The translations under genes and the position numbers were made by a program. Of a stretch of 64,000 bases of DNA, positions 38,379 to 47,348 are shown one piece after another. Each line of letters begins with the position of its first letter. Positions within the stretch are counted from its first letter, which is position 1. The notes beneath the pieces are model-generated. The model did not search any database. It was not told the DNA's origin and saw only the letters and a program-made list of their open reading frames with translations. Source of the DNA: Arenicellales bacterium (lineage in GTDB: Bacteria; Pseudomonadota; Gammaproteobacteria; BMS3Bbin11); NCBI GenBank assembly GCA_029287915.1, contig JARFQE010000110.1, positions 1 through 64,000 of the forward strand, given 5' to 3'.

Positions 38379-40154
38379 ATGTCATATAAGGTTCTTGCAC
38401 GAAAATGGCGACCCGGCAATTTCAGCGAAGTTGTAGGTCAGCAACATATACTTCAGTCATTGTCACATGCTCTTGACAGTGATCGACTGCACCACGCCCT
38501 GTTATTTACTGGAACGCGCGGCGTAGGCAAGACTACTATTGCAAGGATCGTCGCCAAGGCACTGAATTGTGAGCAAGGGATAAGCTCAACTCCCTGTGGT
38601 CAATGCGAGAGTTGTGTGGCGATCGAGGAAGGTCGATATATAGATCTGATAGAGGTTGATGCAGCATCACGAACCAAGGTTGACGATACCCGCGAATTGC
38701 TGGATAACGTGCAGTATCTTCCTACCAGTGGTCGTTACAAGGTTTACCTGATCGATGAAGTTCATATGCTGTCTCGCAGCAGCTTCAATGCCCTGCTCAA
38801 AACCCTGGAAGAACCACCGGACCATGTCAAATTTCTGCTCGCCACTACGGATCCACAGAAACTGCCGGTGACAGTCCTGTCACGTTGCCTGCAATTTAAT
38901 TTGAAGCGACTTGATCCCAATCAGATTAAGACCCAGCTTGCTCATATACTCAAGTCGGAACATGTCGATAGTGATGATGAATCACTGGAACTGCTTGCCC
39001 GCAGCGCAGATGGCAGTATGCGTGATGGACTCAGTTTGCTAGATCAGGCAATTTCTTTTGGTGCCGGCAAGGTGATCAAAGAAGATGTCAGAAAAATGCT
39101 TGGCAGTATTGAGCAACAATATATACACGCCCTGATTGAGAGTCTGGCTAATGAGGATACCATTGCACTGTTTAAAGCCATTGATGATGCGGCTGATCGT
39201 AGTCCTGATTTCAATATGGTGCTGGATGAACTACTAGGTAGTTTCTATCAACTGTCACTGGTTCAGCGGGCACCAGAAATTATTGAACAACGAAGTCTCG
39301 ACAGGCGATGGCTAAAACAGACCAGTAAGGAATTCAGTGCCGAGCAGCTGCAGCTGTATTATCAGATATGTCTGACCGGAAAGAGGGATCTGCCACTGGC
39401 ACCCGATTCCAGAACAGGATTTGAAATGCTGATGTTGCGGATGCTGGCATTTCGACCTGATACGACAGCTCGGCAACACGAACTATCATCATCAAACAAT
39501 AGTAAAAAGCCTCCTGTACGGCAGCAGATAGGTCAAAAAGGTGCTAGCGACCAACAAGCAGTCCACAACAGTGCTGGCTACCAGGATAGTGACAGAAGTC
39601 ACTTTGACCAGAGCGTCGTTGACGAAGTAAGGCCTGCAGAATATCCAGTGACTGCAGACAGGGATGTATCGGCAAATTCTATTAATTCAGATTCTCCTGA
39701 TAACAGTGTGAAAATAAGTGAAACATCACCATTGACCGCTGATCAGGGAACAGCCATGGCAGCAGAATTAACTGCCGATAAGAGCTGGTCTGAACTGGTC
39801 GAGTCACTTCCGGTTAGCGGTCTGACCAGGCAATTGGTATTACACATGGCTCCGGCTGTCTGGAATGACACTGTACTTGAACTTGTTATTGATGTTGAGC
39901 AACAGACGATCTATTCAAAGGAACGGGAAAAAGAACTGTTAAAAGCACTAAAGAATTATCTCGGAGAAAATGTAACAGTAACAATCAGGATCGATAATCC
40001 GGTGGCAGAGACCCCGGCACAGCAAAAAAAACGCCAGGCGAGAGAGCAGCAGCAGGCCGCTGAGCAGTCCATCAGCTCAGACCCGGTAGTGAAGAAAATG
40101 ACTGAGGCCTTTGGCGCCAGCGTTGCACCGTCCTCTATAAGACCAGTTAATTAA
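38379..40154 (+). CDS. dnaX: DNA polymerase III tau/gamma subunit
   Basis: Clamp-loader subunit of 591 residues. The start is ATG 38379 (MSYKVLARKWRPGNF), matching the universal DnaX start. Walker A is TGTRGVGKTTIAR, the four zinc Cys lie in CEQGISSTPCGQCESC, the DEVH box is YLIDEVHMLS, and the sensor/SRC motif is VTVLSRCLQF. Domains I-III end near residue 370; a low-complexity Ser/Asp/Gln linker follows, then the C-terminal tau region (about 465-560) ending in a Gln/Ala-rich tail. A possible frameshift site at 39503-39509 is discussed in the findings. It heads a dnaX-ybaB-recR unit. Confidence 0.96.
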   Translation: MSYKVLARKWRPGNFSEVVGQQHILQSLSHALDSDRLHHALLFTGTRGVGKTTIARIVAKALNCEQGISSTPCGQCESCVAIEEGRYIDLIEVDAASRTKVDDTRELLDNVQYLPTSGRYKVYLIDEVHMLSRSSFNALLKTLEEPPDHVKFLLATTDPQKLPVTVLSRCLQFNLKRLDPNQIKTQLAHILKSEHVDSDDESLELLARSADGSMRDGLSLLDQAISFGAGKVIKEDVRKMLGSIEQQYIHALIESLANEDTIALFKAIDDAADRSPDFNMVLDELLGSFYQLSLVQRAPEIIEQRSLDRRWLKQTSKEFSAEQLQLYYQICLTGKRDLPLAPDSRTGFEMLMLRMLAFRPDTTARQHELSSSNNSKKPPVRQQIGQKGASDQQAVHNSAGYQDSDRSHFDQSVVDEVRPAEYPVTADRDVSANSINSDSPDNSVKISETSPLTADQGTAMAAELTADKSWSELVESLPVSGLTRQLVLHMAPAVWNDTVLELVIDVEQQTIYSKEREKELLKALKNYLGENVTVTIRIDNPVAETPAQQKKRQAREQQQAAEQSISSDPVVKKMTEAFGASVAPSSIRPVN

Positions 40155-40159
40155 TTATC

Positions 40160-40181
40160 AGGGCCGCGACGGCGGCCCTTT
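40160..40181 (+). terminator. Hairpin between dnaX and ybaB
   Basis: An 8-bp GC-rich stem AGGGCCGC/GCGGCCCT with GACG loop lies just after the dnaX stop. Only three T follow, so it is more likely a weak attenuator or mRNA-stability hairpin than a full terminator. Confidence 0.5.
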
Positions 40182-40209
40182 GTGAACTGAACAAAACAGG
40201 AGCATTAAT

Positions 40210-40533
40210 ATGAAAGGTGGAATAGGGAATATCATGAAACAGGCTCAGGCCATGCAGGAAAAAATGCAGCAGGCCCAGGAAGAGCTGGCACAAACAGAGG
40301 TTGAAGGAAGTTCAGGAGGAGGTCTGGTAACCGTCACCATGACCTGCCGTTATGATGTGCGCAAAGTGAACATTGACGATGACCTGTTGAGCGAGGAAAA
40401 GGCGGTGGTTGAAGATTTGCTTGCAGCTGCAGTGAATGATGCGGTACGCAAGGTTGAAGCAACTACACAGGAAAAGATGTCTGGTATGACGGCCGGAATG
40501 GGACTACCAGCGGGAATGAACCTGCCTTTCTGA
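40210..40533 (+). CDS. ybaB: YbaB/EbfC nucleoid-associated protein
   Basis: Small DNA-binding protein of 107 residues: an N-terminal helix [20 protein letters not shown] (20 residues), the [15 protein letters not shown] strand region and the [14 protein letters not shown] helix. It bridges or coats DNA in E. coli and Borrelia. It lies between dnaX and recR as usual, with SD AGGAG before the ATG. Confidence 0.95.
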   Translation: MKGGIGNIMKQAQAMQEKMQQAQEELAQTEVEGSSGGGLVTVTMTCRYDVRKVNIDDDLLSEEKAVVEDLLAAAVNDAVRKVEATTQEKMSGMTAGMGLPAGMNLPF

Positions 40534-40553
40534 CGATTTTCTATTATTGCCTG

Positions 40554-41165
40554 ATGTCAACCGCACACGCCATTGAAAACCTGAGAGCAGCACTTGCCTG
40601 TTTGCCCGGGGTAGGCCCAAAGTCTGCTCAGCGCATGGCATATTATCTTATTGAACGTAATCGTGAAGGCGCCAGGGCGATCGCCTCGGCATTAAATCAT
40701 GCCCTGGACTCAATTCAACATTGCCGCCGCTGCAACAACCTCAGCGAAAATGAGCTTTGTGCACTGTGTTCTTCAGCGTCGCGCAGGCATTCGCAATTGT
40801 GCATTGTTGAGACGCCTGCAGATCTCGAAGCGATTGAGCAGACGGGTAGTTACAAAGGTTGTTATTTTGTCCTGATGGGAACCATTTCACCACTGGATGG
40901 AATTGGTCCCGATAACCTTGGCATAGACCGCCTGCTGGAGGTGCTGGCTGAATATGAAATCGAAGAAATCATCCTGGCAACAAACCTCACAGCAGAAGGA
41001 GAGACCACGGCTGAATATCTTACAGATTTACTGTCGGGCAAGGAGATTGCGAAAGGAATAAACCTGACCCGTATTGCCCGTGGAGTTCCGGTAGGCGGAG
41101 AGCTGGAGTACATTGATCGCAATACGGTAGCACGTGCCATAGATGAGCGCCGTAAAGTAAGCTAG
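40554..41165 (+). CDS. recR: Recombination protein RecR
   Basis: Recombination mediator acting with RecF/RecO at gaps. 203 residues: helix-hairpin-helix LPGVGPKSAQRMA, a four-Cys zinc site CRRCNNLSENELCALC, a Toprim domain (LCIVETPADLEAIEQTGSY) and the C-terminal Walker-B-like region RIARGVPVGGELEYIDRNT. 20 bp after ybaB. Confidence 0.97.
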   Translation: MSTAHAIENLRAALACLPGVGPKSAQRMAYYLIERNREGARAIASALNHALDSIQHCRRCNNLSENELCALCSSASRRHSQLCIVETPADLEAIEQTGSYKGCYFVLMGTISPLDGIGPDNLGIDRLLEVLAEYEIEEIILATNLTAEGETTAEYLTDLLSGKEIAKGINLTRIARGVPVGGELEYIDRNTVARAIDERRKVS

Positions 41166-41198
41166 TGAGGTCAACAGCACACTGCTGAGGAGAGATTG

Positions 41199-41570
41199 AT
41201 GGCGCTTGATTACACTATCATGGCTGATGGTGAGCTACTCAAGGTCACCACCACAGGTTTCGATAGTAGTGTTGATGAAGCGGTGTCCTACGCCGAGTCT
41301 GTAATCAGTGCCTGTGTTGAGAACCAGTGCAGGAAAATACTTGTTGATGAGAGTGAGATGACAGGTGTGCTGGATAAAGTTAGCCAGTATGAAATGGTGC
41401 AGCGCCTGGTAACTCTGGTGCCCTATGATTTGGCTGTGGCTTTCGTTGTCAATCCGTCCAATTTTGAGGAGACTTCATTTGGTACCCTGGTAGCTGAAAA
41501 TCGGGGAATCAACGCCAGGGCCTTTGTAATTATGCAAGATGCCTGTGAGTGGTTGCAGCAACAACAGTGA
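41199..41570 (+). CDS. Small STAS-like (SpoIIAA-type) protein of unknown function
   Basis: 123 residues with alternating strand/helix pattern: DYTIMADGELLKVTTTG, a helix AVSYAESVISACVE, KILVDESEMTG, a helix, DLAVAFVVNP, then TLVAENRGINARAF and a closing DACEWLQ. The spacing resembles STAS/SpoIIAA-like proteins, which bind partners rather than catalyse. The SD GAGGAGAG lies just before ATG 41199. It may extend the recR transcript; function is not known. Confidence 0.65.
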   Translation: MALDYTIMADGELLKVTTTGFDSSVDEAVSYAESVISACVENQCRKILVDESEMTGVLDKVSQYEMVQRLVTLVPYDLAVAFVVNPSNFEETSFGTLVAENRGINARAFVIMQDACEWLQQQQ

Positions 41571-41587
41571 CAGCCGCTTCCGGCGAA

Positions 41588-41896
41588 TCAATCACTGAAT
41601 TTGTAGAAAGACTCGTTCAGGTACTTCACCACATCATTGACACCGTTTTCATCCAGTCCGACTTTTTGCATTTTGTTGCAACCACTAACCTGTCCCATAA
41701 GCTCCCCGAGGTTAGTCACCTTACGGTCAGCGCGCGTGTAAAGCATATCAGGCCTGCCACCGGTCATTTGTGCGTGGCAGCTCAAACAGCTATTGCTGTC
41801 ATGCAGTTTTTTTCCGTTTTCTACATCTCCAGGCAGCAGGGCGGCTGCCATTGCGTTAAGCGGTAGTACAAGTATCAGTGCTGATAATAGTCTCAT
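41588..41896 (-). CDS. Small mono-haem c-type cytochrome
   Basis: 102 residues. A signal peptide ends near AMA; the haem-binding motif is C37-L-S-C40-H41, and the likely Met axial ligand lies in NKMQKVG or LGELMG. A second Cys (VSGCNK) is not part of a haem motif. It is periplasmic and probably an electron carrier. Partners are unknown. It converges on the STAS-like gene. Confidence 0.8.
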   Translation of the reverse strand: MRLLSALILVLPLNAMAAALLPGDVENGKKLHDSNSCLSCHAQMTGGRPDMLYTRADRKVTNLGELMGQVSGCNKMQKVGLDENGVNDVVKYLNESFYKFSD

Positions 41897-41917
41897 ATTG
41901 ATTATTTCCTGTTATAT

Positions 41918-43159
41918 TCAGCCTGCTGACAACAAATGTTTAATTCGTATGGTAGCAGGCGGGTGAGAATCATAAAATGCCGAGTGGACGGGGTCCGGTG
42001 TCAGCGTATTGGCATTGTCCCGATATAATTTCAACAGAGCGGTGATCAGATCACTGGCACTGGCATTTTCTTTTGCATAATCATCGGCCTCGAATTCGTG
42101 TTTACGTGAGAACCATGAGCTGACCGGGTGGATGAAAAACATGAATACCGGTCCAACCATCATGAATAACATCAAGGCGGCATGATTAGACGGCGTCGTC
42201 ATACCCAGACCCTCATAGAACCACTGCTGTTGCATCAATTGTCCCAGTAAGGCCAGTGCAATCAGGCTGATCAGGAATAATACACTGATTCGCTTGATGA
42301 TATGGCGACGCTTGAAGTGGCCAAGTTCATGTGCGAGTACGGCTACAATTTCATCAGCACTGAGTGAATCCAGAAGAGTATCAAAGAATACTACGCGCTT
42401 GGACTTTCCCAACCCGGTAAAATAGGCATTACTGTGTGCAGAACGACGAGAGCCGTCAACAACAAACAATCCCTGGACTTTGAAACCGGTACGTTTCATC
42501 AGTTCTTTGACACTGCTGGAGACAGCCTCATCCTCCAGCGGCTTGAATTTATTAAACAATGGCGCTATCCAGACCGGATAGATAATCATTGCAAGCAGGT
42601 TGAAAGCCATCCACACCAGCCACAGATACAACCACCAGAGATTGCCGCTTGCCTGCATTAACCAGAGAGCTGTATAGAGTAGCGGTACGCCTATCAGCAG
42701 GAAAAGCAGGGTTTGTTTGATTAAATCGGTGACGAAAAGACCAGCAGTGGTTTTATTAAAGCCAAAGCGCGCTTCCAGACCGAAGGTTTTATAGAGTACG
42801 AACGGCATATCCAGTACCGCCCCGATGAAGATAGTCGCAATAATAAAAACCACGCCAGTGATTAGCGGATCCTGCAGCCACTGCCTGCTCAGATCATCAA
42901 TCAACTGCAGTCCGCCACCGAGGGTGAACAAGAGAAGAATCAGCGCGGCATAGAAACCTGAAACAAGGCCCAGACGTGTGCGTGCTATGGTGTAATCAGC
43001 AGCTTTTCTGTGGGTATCGAGATCAATCTGCTTGCTGAATGCATCTGGTACCGAATCGCGATGTTGTCGGACATTTTGTATCTGGCGCCTGGCGAGCCAG
43101 TATTCGGTAATCAGCATTGCTGAAAGTGCAAAAAGGAACAGGATCGTAAAGATATTCAT
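41918..43159 (-). CDS. STE24/CAAX-prenyl-protease-like M48 metallopeptidase
   Basis: 413 residues, the STE24 length. Multiple membrane helices surround the zinc motif VLAHELGHFKRRH (HExxH) with the third ligand Glu in SRKHEFEADDYAK. Start chosen at ATG 43159 (MNIFTILFLFAL), matching the family N-terminus; an ATG 39 codons upstream would add a non-homologous leader. Bacterial members are thought to act in membrane-protein quality control. It is the last gene of its strand, following the cytochrome on the same side by 21 bp in reverse order. Confidence 0.88.
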   Translation of the reverse strand: MNIFTILFLFALSAMLITEYWLARRQIQNVRQHRDSVPDAFSKQIDLDTHRKAADYTIARTRLGLVSGFYAALILLLFTLGGGLQLIDDLSRQWLQDPLITGVVFIIATIFIGAVLDMPFVLYKTFGLEARFGFNKTTAGLFVTDLIKQTLLFLLIGVPLLYTALWLMQASGNLWWLYLWLVWMAFNLLAMIIYPVWIAPLFNKFKPLEDEAVSSSVKELMKRTGFKVQGLFVVDGSRRSAHSNAYFTGLGKSKRVVFFDTLLDSLSADEIVAVLAHELGHFKRRHIIKRISVLFLISLIALALLGQLMQQQWFYEGLGMTTPSNHAALMLFMMVGPVFMFFIHPVSSWFSRKHEFEADDYAKENASASDLITALLKLYRDNANTLTPDPVHSAFYDSHPPATIRIKHLLSAG

Positions 43160-43329
43160 AGGTATATTTCTAATCAGGCAAACGGCATAACAGGTTTTAA
43201 AGTAATCATCCAGTGTGTCTTGAGACTTATAACTCTTTTTTGTTAAACAAGCATTCCAGTAGACCAGATAATACATTATCCTTCTACGTAGATTGACACT
43301 TTCCCCACAAAAAGCAGGATATTTATTTT

Positions 43330-43878
43330 ATGCCACAGGACCCCAATGCACTGGTCTGGATCGATCTGGAGATGACAGGACTGGACCCGGACACTGATAG
43401 AATTATTGAAATAGCTACAATAATCACAGATTCAGATCTGAATGTTCTCGCTGAGGGGCCAGTTCTGGCTATCCATCAGGCTGATGAATACCTTGACGGT
43501 ATGGATGAGTGGAATACTCGAACACATGGAAAAACTGGTCTTACCGAACGTGTCAGATCTTCAAAAATCTCGGAACTGCAGGCCGAGAATGAAACCCTGA
43601 AATTTATTCGCGAATTTTGTCCGCGCAATAAATCACCATTATGTGGCAATAGTATCTGCCAGGACCGCCGTTTTCTCTATCGCTACATGCCGCAACTGGA
43701 ATCCTGGCTGCACTACAGAAATCTTGACGTCAGTTCAATCAAGGAATTAGCAAAACGATGGTATCCAGAGGTTTATAATGGCTTTACCAAAAAAAATACC
43801 CACAAGGCACTGGATGATATTCGCGAGTCGATTGATGAGCTCAAATATTTCAGGCGCACTTTCCTAAAATTGAAGTAG
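43330..43878 (+). CDS. orn: Oligoribonuclease
   Basis: Degrades 2-5 nt RNA and pGpG, essential in many gammaproteobacteria. 182 residues with DEDDh motifs: [35 protein letters not shown] and [14 protein letters not shown]. The M48 protease gene is divergent upstream, as in many relatives. Confidence 0.97.
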   Translation: MPQDPNALVWIDLEMTGLDPDTDRIIEIATIITDSDLNVLAEGPVLAIHQADEYLDGMDEWNTRTHGKTGLTERVRSSKISELQAENETLKFIREFCPRNKSPLCGNSICQDRRFLYRYMPQLESWLHYRNLDVSSIKELAKRWYPEVYNGFTKKNTHKALDDIRESIDELKYFRRTFLKLK

Positions 43879-43909
43879 CATTTTTCCAAAGTTCATTTGT
43901 CAAAAAGAG

Positions 43910-44662
43910 ATGAAATACTTTGCAATAGCGGTGTTGATGATTGTAGCTGGATGCAGCACACAGAAACCCCTACCGGCGTCCTGTTACCCTGTATCCATTG
44001 ATCATGATAGCGCCAGCAGGTTGAATGACATGTCCTGGTGGGCTTATCGTTTCAGAATTCCATGGCCAGAGAAGGATGACAAACCAGATTTTGCTGTTGA
44101 TCTGTTGTTGGCACATGCGATAGTCAGGCCGGTGTTGCAGAAAAATTCTGAAAAATTGTTAATGTGGCGCTTTCACCGCCGTGCTGCTCGTAAACCACCA
44201 GGCCATCAGTTCAGCTTTCTGTTCTATGCAGACAGGGATACAGCAATCGAAGTCATCAACAATCTGGACAATGATCCTTTACTTGCCAGTGCCAGGAACG
44301 CCGGGCTAATCAATAGTACGAGTTCCACAAAAACAGAAATAACAAAAAAATTGGCGGCTGAAGACTATAGTGATCCATCCTGGTCGCCACAAATCCAGAG
44401 AACCTGGCCATTCTATATTATGGGTGTCAGTGCATTCTGGCTGGCATTGATTGACGAAATAAAATCTGAACAAACATACACTAATACAAACAATGCAGAA
44501 CAGCATGTGGATGAGGTCAGGGATATGCTCGAGATATACCGTCAGGTCGACGAGAAAATTGCTGAAATCTGGAAGGATGAAGGTCAGCATGCACTGTTGC
44601 ATCATTTGAGTGCTGTTTTTGGTTACAAGCCGATGTGGCTAAAGAAAGAGGTGATTTACTGA
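43910..44662 (+). CDS. Uncharacterised lipoprotein
   Basis: 250 residues with a lipobox LMIVAGCS (Cys near 15), so an exported lipoprotein. I do not recognise the family. The body has WWAYRFRIPWPEKDD, a basic RFHRRAARKPPGHQFSFLFY, an aromatic segment RTWPFYIMGVSAFWLALIDE and a C-terminal amphipathic helix. It is 31 bp after orn. It could be an envelope accessory factor; no motif shows catalysis. Confidence 0.65.
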   Translation: MKYFAIAVLMIVAGCSTQKPLPASCYPVSIDHDSASRLNDMSWWAYRFRIPWPEKDDKPDFAVDLLLAHAIVRPVLQKNSEKLLMWRFHRRAARKPPGHQFSFLFYADRDTAIEVINNLDNDPLLASARNAGLINSTSSTKTEITKKLAAEDYSDPSWSPQIQRTWPFYIMGVSAFWLALIDEIKSEQTYTNTNNAEQHVDEVRDMLEIYRQVDEKIAEIWKDEGQHALLHHLSAVFGYKPMWLKKEVIY

Positions 44663-44773
44663 GATTGTCTTTAGCTGTCATTGTGATGAAAAGATATCTG
44701 GAAGTAATCAACAGCTACATTATCCGCGCTAAAGATATCACCGTCACTTCATTTTGTCAGTTGATAGACTGGA

Positions 44774-45877
44774 TTATTCAACAGTATTTTGTTTTTGTCT
44801 TTGTTGTTTGATAGCCCAGCCTATATGTTCAGCAACCAGCTCACATGCTGTTGCCAATCTGCTCTCCAGTGCAATCAAAATTTGTGGGTCAAACTCTGCA
44901 TTGCCCATAGCTATAGCCAGGTTCCGCTGCCAGCTCTGATAACCTATGCGGCGGATGGCTGAACCCTCCAGCTTTTTTAAAAATTCAGATTCGCTCCAGT
45001 TAAAAAGTGTTAGTAATTCCGCGTCATCGAGTCCGTGACGGGGCTGGAAGTCAGCCTCTTTTGATATCTTTCCGAAGCGGTTCCATGGACAGCAGAGCTG
45101 GCAGTCATCACAGCCATAGATACGGTTGCCCAGCAACGGGCGCAGCATTTCGTCGATGATGCCGCGGTACTCAATAGTAAGATAAGAAATACACAATCGT
45201 GCATCTAACTGAAACGGGGCAATGATGGCCTGTGTTGGACAGATATCGATACAGGCCTGACAGCTACCACAGTGTTGTTCAGCTGCATCATCAACAGGGA
45301 GTGGAATATCGGTATAGATCTCGCCTAGAAAAAACCATGAACCGGACTGACGGCTAATCAGGTTAGTATGTTTGCCTATCCAGCCAATGCCGGCTTTTTC
45401 TGCAAGCGCTTTTTCGAGTACAGGAGCAGAGTCGGTAAACACACGATAGTTGAAGTTTTCAACCCTGCTCTGGATATGTTGAACCAGTTTCTGCAGGCGT
45501 GAGCGCAACAGCTTATGATAGTCCCTTCCCAGCGCATAGCGTGATATATAGGCATGTCTATCTTCCTTAAGTAAATCAACCGCTCTGCGTGCTTGATGTG
45601 GCAGGTAATCCATTCGTACCGAAATAATGCGTATGGTACCGGGGACCAGCTCGGCTGGTCGACTGCGTTTTAGACCATGGCGTGCCATATAGGACATCTC
45701 ACCGTGATGATTCTTCGCCAACCAGCCCAGTAGATTATTCTCAGCTGACTGAAGCCTGGTATCAGTGATCCCCAGTTGCTGAAATCCCAGTTCCTTGCCC
45801 CAACGACGAATTTCCCCGGCCAGGTTGACAAGATCTGCTGCAGAAAGAGTAGATGACGGATGTGTCTCTTTGTTCAT
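44774..45877 (-). CDS. queG: Epoxyqueuosine reductase QueG
   Basis: Cobalamin- and Fe-S-dependent enzyme of 367 residues that reduces epoxyqueuosine to queuosine in tRNA. The catalytic region includes DSAPVLEKALAEKAGIGW (about 149-166) and GKHTNLI. Two [4Fe-4S] clusters are seen in CGSCQACIDICPTQ (about 203-216) and CDDCQLCCPWN (about 254-264). It faces nnrD with 8 bp between the start codons, so each promoter must lie in the other gene or be shared. Confidence 0.95.
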   Translation of the reverse strand: MNKETHPSSTLSAADLVNLAGEIRRWGKELGFQQLGITDTRLQSAENNLLGWLAKNHHGEMSYMARHGLKRSRPAELVPGTIRIISVRMDYLPHQARRAVDLLKEDRHAYISRYALGRDYHKLLRSRLQKLVQHIQSRVENFNYRVFTDSAPVLEKALAEKAGIGWIGKHTNLISRQSGSWFFLGEIYTDIPLPVDDAAEQHCGSCQACIDICPTQAIIAPFQLDARLCISYLTIEYRGIIDEMLRPLLGNRIYGCDDCQLCCPWNRFGKISKEADFQPRHGLDDAELLTLFNWSESEFLKKLEGSAIRRIGYQSWQRNLAIAMGNAEFDPQILIALESRLATACELVAEHIGWAIKQQRQKQNTVE

Positions 45878-45885
45878 AGTATCGT

Positions 45886-46764
45886 ATGATACCGGTCATG
45901 GACTCAGGGCAGCAAAAAACATCTTCAGATATACCTCGTCTAGCACAAGCTGATCTGGAACAGTGCCAGAACTGGTTACCGGTTCGTGACCAGGATTCTC
46001 ACAAAGGGAGTAATGGTCGTGTGCTGATTGAGGGTGGAGAGCAGTCAATGGCCGGTGCCGTCTGTCTGGCCGGCTGGTCAGCATATATAGCTGGTGCTGG
46101 TCTGGTTAGAGTGGCTACTACCCCTGGCAATGTCACAGCTATTACCAGTTGTCGACCTGAATTGCTGGTCAGTGGCATCAGCGTTGCTCACCAGTTAAAA
46201 CAATTGTTTCAGCAGGTAGATGTCATTGCACTGGGACCAGGCCTGGGCCAGACAAAATGGTCGAATCAGATATTTGAGTTTTGTCTTGAACATGGCGAAC
46301 CTGGCATTATCGATGCAGATGGACTGAATCTACTTGCGCAATCACCCGAAAAAAGACAGGACTGGATATTATCGCCACACCCTGGAGAGGCAGCAAGATT
46401 GCTTCATTGCGATGTTCACGACATTCAGGCAGACAGAATTGCTGCAGCTCGTGAAATCGTCAGCCTTTATGGTGGTTTATGTGTTCTGAAGGGCAGGGAA
46501 AGCCTGATTATCAGTGATGACGAATCATGGATATGTCCTTACGGTAATGCGGCACTTGCAGTGGCAGGTACCGGGGATGTCCTCACTGGACTCATGGCTG
46601 GCTTGTTAGCGCAAGGTATGAATAGGCACCAGGCTGCCGTTGCCTCCGTCGTGCTTCATGCAAAAGCAGCTGAATACTATACCGCTGATAACGGGGCTAT
46701 TGGTATGCTTGCGTCAGATCTCATGCTCCCCCTGCGGCAACTGCGTAATGGCTATAATCTGTAG
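45886..46764 (+). CDS. nnrD: ADP/ATP-dependent NAD(P)H-hydrate dehydratase (NnrD, stand-alone)
   Basis: Repairs hydrated NAD(P)H. 292 residues of the ribokinase-like NAXD/YjeF_C domain: SHKGSNGRVLIEGG, VIALGPGLGQTKWSN, GIIDADGLNLLAQ, WILSPHPGEAARLL, LKGRESLI and AVAGTGDVLTGLMAGLLAQG. The N-terminal epimerase domain (NnrE) fused in E. coli is absent. It precedes tsaE, as the fused gene does elsewhere. Confidence 0.93.
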   Translation: MIPVMDSGQQKTSSDIPRLAQADLEQCQNWLPVRDQDSHKGSNGRVLIEGGEQSMAGAVCLAGWSAYIAGAGLVRVATTPGNVTAITSCRPELLVSGISVAHQLKQLFQQVDVIALGPGLGQTKWSNQIFEFCLEHGEPGIIDADGLNLLAQSPEKRQDWILSPHPGEAARLLHCDVHDIQADRIAAAREIVSLYGGLCVLKGRESLIISDDESWICPYGNAALAVAGTGDVLTGLMAGLLAQGMNRHQAAVASVVLHAKAAEYYTADNGAIGMLASDLMLPLRQLRNGYNL

Positions 46765-46856
46765 GACAGTGAACGCTGTGATGATCAATTAATGGATCAG
46801 GCCGGCAGTCGCTGCTGCTGTGAGACTCTATGATGTGACACTGTGTGAAATAAGCA

Positions 46857-47348
46857 ATGAATAAAGATAACTCACAAGAGCTTACTATTACACTGAAAGA
46901 TGTTGCTGCCACAGAGCAGCTGGGAGCGCTAGTGGCCGGTGCATTGTCTGATGGAACCCTTGTTTTTCTTCAGGGTGATCTGGGTGCAGGAAAGACCACA
47001 CTGGTTCGTGGGCTGTTAAGGCGCCTGGGTTATCAGGGAGCGGTGAAAAGCCCCACCTATACCTTGCTTGAAGAATACTTGATAGACGGAAAGAAAATCA
47101 TTCATTTTGATCTCTATCGTCTTACAGACCCCGAAGAACTCGATTTAATAGGGATCAGGGACTATTTCGATGATAAGTCCAGCTGTTTTATTGAATGGCC
47201 GCAGCGTGGACTGGGACATCTGCCGCAGCAGGATCTTGAAATCCAGATCTCGCTTGACGGCAGTGGCAGGTCGGCCAGAATCCTGTCATTTAGTAACAGG
47301 GGCATCAAGGTATTGAAAGCAATTCAGGATAAATTCTATTCAGCCTGA
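46857..47348 (+). CDS. tsaE: tRNA t6A biosynthesis ATPase TsaE
   Basis: P-loop ATPase of 163 residues needed with TsaB/TsaD for t6A37 in tRNA. Walker A is FLQGDLGAGKTTLVRGLL; then VKSPTYTLLEEY, IIHFDLYRL and SCFIEWPQRG. Its last 13 bp overlap the convergent DUF302 gene. Confidence 0.95.
   Translation: MNKDNSQELTITLKDVAATEQLGALVAGALSDGTLVFLQGDLGAGKTTLVRGLLRRLGYQGAVKSPTYTLLEEYLIDGKKIIHFDLYRLTDPEELDLIGIRDYFDDKSSCFIEWPQRGLGHLPQQDLEIQISLDGSGRSARILSFSNRGIKVLKAIQDKFYSA

Noticed and set aside
38123-38389. 88-residue open frame between SRP RNA and dnaX
   Set aside because: No SD, no recognisable motif, overlaps the dnaX start; more likely the dnaX leader.
40024-40031. A8 run in dnaX as a slippage site for the gamma form
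   Set aside because: It lies at codon about 549 of 591, so a shift would remove only the tail of tau and not make a gamma-like product.
41549-41866. 105-residue + strand frame opposite the cytochrome c gene
   Set aside because: The minus-strand frame has a signal peptide and a haem CxxCH motif; the + strand frame has neither.
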